This document shows positions 1 through 5,000 of a stretch of DNA of 5,000 nucleotides, in pieces. The notes under the pieces are model-generated. The model had not been told where the DNA came from, did no database searches, and saw nothing but the letters and a program-made list of their open reading frames with translations. Source of the DNA: CAJXWH01 sp964343365 (GTDB lineage Bacteria; Pseudomonadota; Gammaproteobacteria; Arenicellales; UBA868). The stretch is taken from NCBI GenBank assembly GCA_964343365.1, contig CAYFJI010000131.1, forward strand, positions 1-5,000. The letters run 5' to 3'. Both the position numbers and the translations under genes were made by a program. How positions within the stretch are numbered: the stretch's first letter is position 1; every line of letters begins with the position of its first letter.

Positions 1-3000
1 CATGCATTACTGGGCCTAATGGTTCTGGTAAATCAAATATAACTGATGCGATTCTTTTTATTCTTGGATCGCGATCTACAAAATTACTTCGGGCCAGAAA
101 ATTAAAGCAATTAATTCATGGTTTTCAAGAAGGAAGTAAAAAGAAAACCGGACCAAAATCATGTAAAGTTTCAATGGTTTTTGATAATAGTGACCGTTTT
201 CTAGCTATTGAAAAAGATGAAGTAACATTTACCAAAGGAATTCGCTTGAGGGGTAATGACACTGTTACTTATTACCAATTGGATGGAGTCAAATCTTCTG
301 CAGGTGAATTTGAAGCTCTTTTCTCGAGGGCGGGACTATACGCCACTGGTTATAATATAATTCAACAAGGTGATGTAATTCAAACTTCTTTGATGTCTGG
401 AACTGAAAGGCGTCGTAAAATAGAGGATGTGGCAGGAATAACTGCATATGATAATCGACTTCGAAGTACAAGAAGTGCAAGAAATTCTGTAGAAGCTGAC
501 TTAACATTACTAAATGAACGGGCTAAAGAATCAAAGAGAACTCTTAACCAACTAGAGAGAGAAAAAGAAGCCGCTGAAAAACTAGAGAAAATAATAGAAG
601 AAATTAAAGAAAACGAAATGTTACTAAGGTTTCGTACAATCTTTGACCTTGAAGCTGAAATTGAATCTCGAAGAGATGTTGTTGAAAAATACACTAAAGA
701 ATTAGAAAAATTAGAAAAAGAACAATCAAAAAGGCAAAAAGAAATTGAAGATGCCCAAAAGAATTTCCAAAATGTTGAGAATAACATTGCTGTTTCTGGA
801 GGTGATAAAGCTAGAGAACTGCAAGAAGAACTTGATAAGGCTCGAGTTGCCCATGCTTTAGCAGAAAGGAATTCAGAAAGCGCGAAGAACGAATTGGAAT
901 CCTTAGAAACTGAGCTTAAGGTTCTAAATAATGATTATAAAATCTCGTTGAAAGAACTCAAACAATTGACTGGAGAGTTGGATAAAGTAAACAAAAAAGT
1001 GAAAAAATTAGATAGTGTTGTTTCAGGAAAGGTTACAAGATTAAATGAACTGGAAGGAACGGCTGCCAATGACTCTGAAGCAGTTTCTACACAAAGAGAT
1101 GAATTAGAAAAATTAAGAAAAGATGCCGGAGAGCTAGAAATGCAAAAACATAGGCTTGAAGGTGAAAAAGAACAACTTGAAAATCAATTAAAAAGTGCTG
1201 AAGAACAACTAATACGATCTAAACAATGGCTAAACTCAATTAAAACTGATGCAAAAGAAGCTGATTTCCAACTAAAGGATTTAGAGGTAGGGAATCAATC
1301 CGCTGCAAAAAATCTAGAAAAAATTAAAGAAAAACACAATACTATCCTTAGGACTATAGAGTCTCATCAAAAGAAATTGACAAAACTTGATTCTGATCTT
1401 AGAAATGACTCGATGAAGTTAGCCTCACAAGAAGCTGCCCAAAGAGCTAGAGAAGAATTTGGAGGGTATGCAAAAGGCGTTAAGGCACTTCTACAATGTA
1501 GAGATAACGGAGAATTACGAGGAATTATAGGTACAATCGCTGAATTGGGAAGAGTTGACAAAAAATATGCAACCGCCTTAGAAGTAGCTGCAGGAGCTAG
1601 ACTGCAATCGATTGTTACAGAAGATGATAGTGCTGCCGCAACTGCTATTGAATTTCTAAAGAGAAATAACATTGGGCGAGTTCGTTTTTTACCTATTAAC
1701 AAAGTCCATTCCTATAAGCCAAGTGCACATGCACTTATTATCTCAAAAAAGGAGGGAGCTATCGGTTTTGCACAGGATTTGGTCAAATTTGATTCTAGAT
1801 ACAAAGATGTATTTGGTAATGTATTTGGAGACACTGTAATCATGGAAAGTTTAGCAAATGCTAGACAACATCTTGGTAAAGGTCGTATGGTTACTCTTGA
1901 AGGTGAATTACTAGAAAGTGGTGGAGCTTTGGTTGGAGGTTCTACTCCTAAAACGGGAATTCATTTCGGAACTTCAGAACGGGGCAACATTGATGAATTG
2001 GCAAACAAGGTAAGAAAATTAGAGACGGAAAAACTCCAATTGTCATCACATCTTGGTGAATTACTTGAGGAAGCTGGTAAATTAGCTACAGTTAGGCAAG
2101 AATTAGAAAGCGAAAACGCTGCTTTCCAAACTAGAGTTACAGATTATGATGGAAGAGCTGAAGAAGTCAAGAAAAGGCTTGATGAAGCTGAAGATGCTGT
2201 AAAAATTCGTGAAGGCGTTATAGAAGCTTTACAGGGTGAAATTATAGAACGAACTGATCTTCTACAAAAATTGGAAGAGAATATTAACCGTGGCACTAAA
2301 AAAATCAGCAAAGCTACCGAAAATCTACAAGCTGTTGCTGGTGGAAAGACGTCTAAAGTAATTGCTGAAATTCAAATTAGTCTTGATGGCAGCAGGGAAG
2401 AATTGGCTACGGAACAAGCAATTCTAGCTTCGTTGGAAGCAAAAGTAGATGCTATGAAATCTGAAGTAGGGCGATTAAAGGGCGATTTAGAACTCAACCA
2501 AAAAGAACAAAAAGACTTACAAAAAACACGTAAAGCTGAAATCCAAAACGCAAAGAGACTAGATAAAACATTGAAGTCTTTAAGAAAAGAAGAACAAGAA
2601 AAATTCAAAGAACTTAAGGGATTAAGGGATGAACGTGATAGATTACACGATTTACTAACTGATTTGAAGACCGAATTGGCATCCAAACAAGAATTAAGAA
2701 GAAGTCGAAAACACGCGATGGACGATTTGAAAGTAGAAATTGCAACTAGAGAGCCAAAATTAGTTGAAGCAAAAACTCGAATTCCAGAAGGAACTAAAAC
2801 TCCACAGACTGTACCAAGTCGTGAAAAATTAGAAACAGGCAAAGAAAGTTTAGAGCGTAATAGAAATCGCCTTGGAAATGTGAATATGCTTTCGCTGGAG
2901 CATTATAGACAAGAAGCTGAAAGATTTGATGAAATAAAGAAACATAAAAAGCACCTGAATGAAGAAGTTCGTCGATTAGATAATCTTGAAAAGAAAATAT

Positions 3001-3509
3001 CTGAAAAGAAAGAATCTAAATTCATGGGAGTCTATGATAGCATTGGTGAAAGTTTCAAAACTTCTTTCAAAGAAATAACTGGCGGTGGTGAAGCTTGGCT
3101 TGTATTAGAAAATGAAAAATCTCCGTTTGAAGGTGGTGTTACAATAAAGGCAAGAATGCCACGTAAAAAACTGTATCCTGTTGAAGCGTTATCTGGTGGA
3201 GAAAAATCGCTGGTTTCAATGGCATTCATATTTGCAATCCAGGGATATGATCCAAGCCCATTCTATCTATTAGATGAACCTGATCAGAACTTAGATGGAG
3301 TTAACACTGAGCACATAGGAAGAGCGATTGCATTGCAAGCGAACGTCGCTCAATTTCTGGTTGTTAGTCTACATCATGCTGCCCTAAGAGAATCTGATAA
3401 TGTAATCGGCGTCTTTATGGGGGACGATGGAGTTTCAAGATTACACCAAATAAGAGATGTTGAGACGTTTTTATCGTCATTACCTGTCGAAGCTGAGGTG
3501 GGTGCTTGA
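1..3509 (+). CDS. smc: Chromosome segregation SMC ATPase (5' partial)
   Basis: This is the ATPase of the SMC-ScpAB condensin, which compacts and segregates the chromosome by ATP-driven DNA looping. The frame is open from the left edge (first whole codon at base 3), giving 1168 visible residues; by comparison with the family about 25-30 N-terminal residues are missing. The ATG at 174 is internal, because Walker A GPNGSGKS lies before it at residues 4-11. In order I see an R-loop-like segment LLRARK (28-33), Q-loop IIQQGDV with its glutamine near 122, ERRRKIEDVAGI, a Lys/Glu-rich coiled coil (about 160-485), the hinge (about 487-647, with GARLQSIV and TLEGELLESGGALVGGS), a second coiled coil, LGNVNML (from 957), the signature LSGGEKS (1063-1069) and Walker B FYLLDEPD with Asp1091 and Glu1092. 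The catalytic set appears intact. A proline-rich break sits at residues 918-938. The single hinge and full arms exclude Rad50 and RecN; the ScpA/ScpB neighbours support SMC. The stop codon overlaps scpA by 4 bases. Confidence 0.97.
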   Translation, partial: CITGPNGSGKSNITDAILFILGSRSTKLLRARKLKQLIHGFQEGSKKKTGPKSCKVSMVFDNSDRFLAIEKDEVTFTKGIRLRGNDTVTYYQLDGVKSSAGEFEALFSRAGLYATGYNIIQQGDVIQTSLMSGTERRRKIEDVAGITAYDNRLRSTRSARNSVEADLTLLNERAKESKRTLNQLEREKEAAEKLEKIIEEIKENEMLLRFRTIFDLEAEIESRRDVVEKYTKELEKLEKEQSKRQKEIEDAQKNFQNVENNIAVSGGDKARELQEELDKARVAHALAERNSESAKNELESLETELKVLNNDYKISLKELKQLTGELDKVNKKVKKLDSVVSGKVTRLNELEGTAANDSEAVSTQRDELEKLRKDAGELEMQKHRLEGEKEQLENQLKSAEEQLIRSKQWLNSIKTDAKEADFQLKDLEVGNQSAAKNLEKIKEKHNTILRTIESHQKKLTKLDSDLRNDSMKLASQEAAQRAREEFGGYAKGVKALLQCRDNGELRGIIGTIAELGRVDKKYATALEVAAGARLQSIVTEDDSAAATAIEFLKRNNIGRVRFLPINKVHSYKPSAHALIISKKEGAIGFAQDLVKFDSRYKDVFGNVFGDTVIMESLANARQHLGKGRMVTLEGELLESGGALVGGSTPKTGIHFGTSERGNIDELANKVRKLETEKLQLSSHLGELLEEAGKLATVRQELESENAAFQTRVTDYDGRAEEVKKRLDEAEDAVKIREGVIEALQGEIIERTDLLQKLEENINRGTKKISKATENLQAVAGGKTSKVIAEIQISLDGSREELATEQAILASLEAKVDAMKSEVGRLKGDLELNQKEQKDLQKTRKAEIQNAKRLDKTLKSLRKEEQEKFKELKGLRDERDRLHDLLTDLKTELASKQELRRSRKHAMDDLKVEIATREPKLVEAKTRIPEGTKTPQTVPSREKLETGKESLERNRNRLGNVNMLSLEHYRQEAERFDEIKKHKKHLNEEVRRLDNLEKKISEKKESKFMGVYDSIGESFKTSFKEITGGGEAWLVLENEKSPFEGGVTIKARMPRKKLYPVEALSGGEKSLVSMAFIFAIQGYDPSPFYLLDEPDQNLDGVNTEHIGRAIALQANVAQFLVVSLHHAALRESDNVIGVFMGDDGVSRLHQIRDVETFLSSLPVEAEVGA
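3495..3500 (+). promoter_or_regulatory. Ribosome binding site for scpA
   Basis: GAGGTG lies inside the last codons of smc and ends 5 bases before the TTG at 3506. It is complementary to the CCUCC-type 16S rRNA 3' end and is well spaced, which supports the TTG as the scpA start over the downstream in-frame ATG at 3545. Confidence 0.65.
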
Positions 3510-4348
3510 GTCAAGTAGTCAATCATTTGTTATTTCACAAAGCAATGGTTGGTATAGATTCCGAAAAGATTGATGAATATATTGAAATCGCATCTGGCGT
3601 TAGTTCAACTGCTGAAGTTTCAACCATAGAAGACCCATTTACCCGAAGTGTTACTCTTCTTTTTATGCTCGTAAAAGAACATGGATTAGATCCTTGGTCT
3701 TTAGACCTCAAGCATACAATTCAAGAATATCAAAAATATGCTGTTAAAGAAGATGATTTGGATTTGCCTTTAGCAGGTTCAGTTCTTGGATGGGCCTGGG
3801 ATGTTCTCAGGTTAAGAGCCACGGGCGCTATAGAAGCTACTGAACCTATACCAGAACCTCAGCCTGAATGGATTGATTTCGATTTTGGTTGGGAACCCAC
3901 TTATGCAGAACAACTAGAAGATTGTTCTGAACCTCCAATAGAAGAAAGCGTCCTTTTCCAAGGAGAAAGACGCGTTACTTTGATGGAATTAGTTGGAGCT
4001 CTCGAAGATGCACGAAATATGGAAGCTGAGCGTCAAGAGCGTTTGGAAAGAAGAAAACAACTTAGAGAGGCTAGAGAGTCTGTCTTGAGCGAAGTTGCAG
4101 AAAGATTGGGCGAAAAGTTACATAATGACGATCCAAGCCAATACAAAGAAAAAGTCTGGCAAAAAATTAACGAATTTAACGGAAAACCTATACCTATTGG
4201 TGACTTGCTTGATAGACCTGAAAAAGCAAATGTTGTAAGAACTTTTGTAGGTTCCTTGTTCTTAGCTAGAGAAGGAAGAATAGACATTATTCAGAAAAAT
4301 TTAGAGAGCCATAACATTTACGTTAAAAATCTGGAGAGTGCTGGATGA
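3506..4348 (+). CDS. scpA: Segregation and condensation protein A (kleisin)
   Basis: ScpA is the kleisin subunit that bridges the two SMC heads and binds ScpB, closing the condensin ring. The 280-residue length is normal for the family. The N-terminal region has VNHLLFHKA (5-13) and LLFMLVKEHGLDPWSLDL (51-68), matching the kleisin motif in which a helical segment is followed by an I/LDPW-I-DI core. An acidic, proline-rich linker (about 110-150) leads to a segment RRVTLMELVGALEDA (155-169), which resembles the ScpA central region that contacts ScpB. A charged helix (170-200) follows, then a C-terminal winged helix (about 215-275) with VVRTFVGSLFLAREGRIDI and IYV, the usual contact with the SMC head. 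I chose the TTG start because it overlaps the smc stop as TTGA, has a good ribosome binding site, and retains the conserved NHLLFHKA; the alternative ATG at 3545 (residue 14) would remove it. The end overlaps scpB by 4 bases. Confidence 0.93.
   Translation: MSQVVNHLLFHKAMVGIDSEKIDEYIEIASGVSSTAEVSTIEDPFTRSVTLLFMLVKEHGLDPWSLDLKHTIQEYQKYAVKEDDLDLPLAGSVLGWAWDVLRLRATGAIEATEPIPEPQPEWIDFDFGWEPTYAEQLEDCSEPPIEESVLFQGERRVTLMELVGALEDARNMEAERQERLERRKQLREARESVLSEVAERLGEKLHNDDPSQYKEKVWQKINEFNGKPIPIGDLLDRPEKANVVRTFVGSLFLAREGRIDIIQKNLESHNIYVKNLESAG
4333..4338 (+). promoter_or_regulatory. Ribosome binding site for scpB
   Basis: GGAGAG inside the 3' end of scpA ends 6 bases before the ATG at 4345. Together with the ATGA stop/start overlap it indicates translation of scpB coupled to scpA, with local re-binding of ribosomes. 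Confidence 0.6.
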
Positions 4349-4842
4349 ATGAATTAATCGCTGTAGAAGCTGCGTTATTCTCAGCAGGCAGAGCATTAGA
4401 TCCTACAGAAGTAGCTGAAGCAACCGGATTATCCAGAAATAAGGCAATTGGGGCACTAGACTCGATAGTTGAATTATATAAAAATCGAGAAGGTGCTTTA
4501 GAAATTGTAAAACTTGGGCATAAATATGCTCTACAGCTAAAAACAAAAGCTGTGGAGTATGGTAGACGGTTAGCCCCACAAGAAATCCCTTCCTATCTTT
4601 TGAGAACCTTAGCTTTAATTGCCCATGAACAACCGATGCTTCAAAAAGAATTGAAACGTAAGTTAGGAGACAAGGTTTACGAACATGTAGGTGAATTGGT
4701 TGAACTAGGTATGGTTGAACGTAATAGAAAAGGACGAAGTTTTGAGTTAAGTGTCACTGAAGCGTTTATGGAATATTTTGGAATTAATGCTGAAAATCAA
4801 AATGAGCTTAAGGCTTATTTGGAACAAGCTCTGACCAGTTAA
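4345..4842 (+). CDS. scpB: Segregation and condensation protein B
   Basis: ScpB is the kite subunit that dimerises and binds the central part of ScpA in the SMC-ScpAB condensin. The 165-residue product shows the two tandem winged helices of the family. The first is at about 1-70 (IAVEAALFSAGRALDPTEVAEATGLS, split here as IAVEAALFSAGRALDP then TEVAEATGLS). The second is at about 80-146, with SYLLRTLALIAHEQPMLQKE (83-102), the hallmark ScpB helix, followed by VGELVELGMVERNRKGRSFELS and the ending FMEYFGI. This corresponds to the bacterial pattern LETLAIIAYKQPI ... LIERGLI ... FLEYFGL. The bacterial RGV stretch after the recognition helix is replaced by KLGDKVYEHV, as expected for a divergent archaeal member. 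A short C-terminal helix (151-165) follows. The start ATG overlaps the scpA stop as ATGA and has a ribosome binding site. Its TAA stop overlaps the next start by one base. Confidence 0.93.
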   Translation: MNELIAVEAALFSAGRALDPTEVAEATGLSRNKAIGALDSIVELYKNREGALEIVKLGHKYALQLKTKAVEYGRRLAPQEIPSYLLRTLALIAHEQPMLQKELKRKLGDKVYEHVGELVELGMVERNRKGRSFELSVTEAFMEYFGINAENQNELKAYLEQALTS

Positions 4843-5000
4843 TGAATAGTCCTGGGTTACTTGAATTAATCGTTATCTTGTTTTTAGCTTGGGCCTTTCT
4901 TGGACCTAAAAAAATGAATCAAGGCGCTCGTGCTCTTGGAAAAGCTTATCGTGAATTTAGAGGGTATTCAGATTCAGTAAATCCAAGTATTCCAGAAAAG
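4842..5000 (+). CDS. tatA: TatA/TatB-like twin-arginine translocase subunit (3' partial)
   Basis: The frame starts at the ATG in the TAATG junction with scpB and runs off the right edge after 53 residues. It has the compact Tat layout: a very short N-terminus, a hydrophobic transmembrane segment at about 6-20 (LLELIVILFLAWAFL), a GP hinge at 21-22 followed by KK, and an amphipathic basic helix (about 25-40, with ARALGKAYREFR), then a polar tail. TatA-family proteins oligomerise in the cytoplasmic membrane to let folded twin-arginine proteins across. Glu8 in the membrane segment is the residue type typical of TatB, while the GPKK and ALGK-REF pattern fits TatA; archaea often use a single TatA-type protein, so I call it TatA-like. 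No clear Shine-Dalgarno sequence precedes it, so translation probably depends on ribosomes finishing scpB. It has no known role in condensin. Confidence 0.85.
   Translation, partial: MNSPGLLELIVILFLAWAFLGPKKMNQGARALGKAYREFRGYSDSVNPSIPEK

Noticed and set aside
174..176. ATG at 174 as the start of the SMC gene
   Set aside because: The same frame is open upstream to base 3 and encodes the Walker A motif GPNGSGKS and the sequence joining it to the rest of the head, so the true start lies before the window.
540..780. Repetitive GAAAAA/AAAGAA tracts as a nucleotide repeat
   Set aside because: They are Lys/Glu codons of the coiled-coil arm without an exact repeated unit.
380..787. Minus-strand open frame of 135 codons
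   Set aside because: It is Ser/Phe-rich, the antisense image of the Lys/Glu-rich SMC coiled coil, with no recognisable domain.
1367..1702. Minus-strand open frame of 111 codons
   Set aside because: It lies opposite the end of the first coil and the conserved hinge domain and shows no family motif or upstream site.
2372..2842. Minus-strand open frame of 156 codons
   Set aside because: Its Ser/Leu/Phe/Cys-rich product mirrors the AT-rich second coiled coil of SMC and resembles no known protein.
4033..4287. Minus-strand open frame of 84 codons
   Set aside because: It is antisense to the conserved C-terminal part of ScpA, and its composition is that of a shadow frame.
4765..4790. AT-rich stretch (AATATTTT) as a TATA box for a separate tatA promoter
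   Set aside because: It encodes the conserved YFGI of ScpB, the whole window is AT-rich, and no paired BRE-like element is evident.

Overview
The window is a tightly packed, single-strand (+) gene cluster with no intergenic space. It holds a nearly complete smc gene (5' end cut off by the window edge), then scpA, scpB and the start of a tatA-like gene cut off by the right edge. Adjacent reading frames overlap by 4, 4 and 1 bases (TTGA, ATGA and TAATG junctions), so the set is almost certainly one translationally coupled operon. Its promoter would lie upstream of base 1.

The organism looks archaeal, most plausibly a low-GC member of Thermoplasmatota such as the marine Poseidoniia (Marine Group II/III). 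I infer this from the SMC head and hinge sequence, which reads like euryarchaeal SMCs (GYNIIQQGDV Q-loop, DEPDQNLD Walker B/D-loop, a leucine at the usual H-loop histidine), from the ScpA start NHLLFHKA followed by HGLDPWSLDL, and from the AT-rich base composition. No rRNA or other taxonomic marker is present, so this placement is an inference.

Layout: bases 1-3509 encode the SMC ATPase (Walker A, Q-loop, coiled coil, hinge, coiled coil, signature motif, Walker B). Bases 3506-4348 encode the kleisin ScpA, and 4345-4842 encode the winged-helix kite protein ScpB. These three together form the prokaryotic SMC-ScpAB condensin that organises and segregates chromosomes. Bases 4842-5000 begin a short membrane protein with the TatA/TatB layout (one N-terminal transmembrane segment, GP hinge, amphipathic helix), a component of the twin-arginine protein export system.

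I see no mobile element, CRISPR array, RNA gene, terminator or clear novel system. The points most worth a second look are the Tat gene fused translationally to a condensin operon, the divergent ATPase motifs of the SMC, and a proline-rich break in its returning coiled-coil arm.
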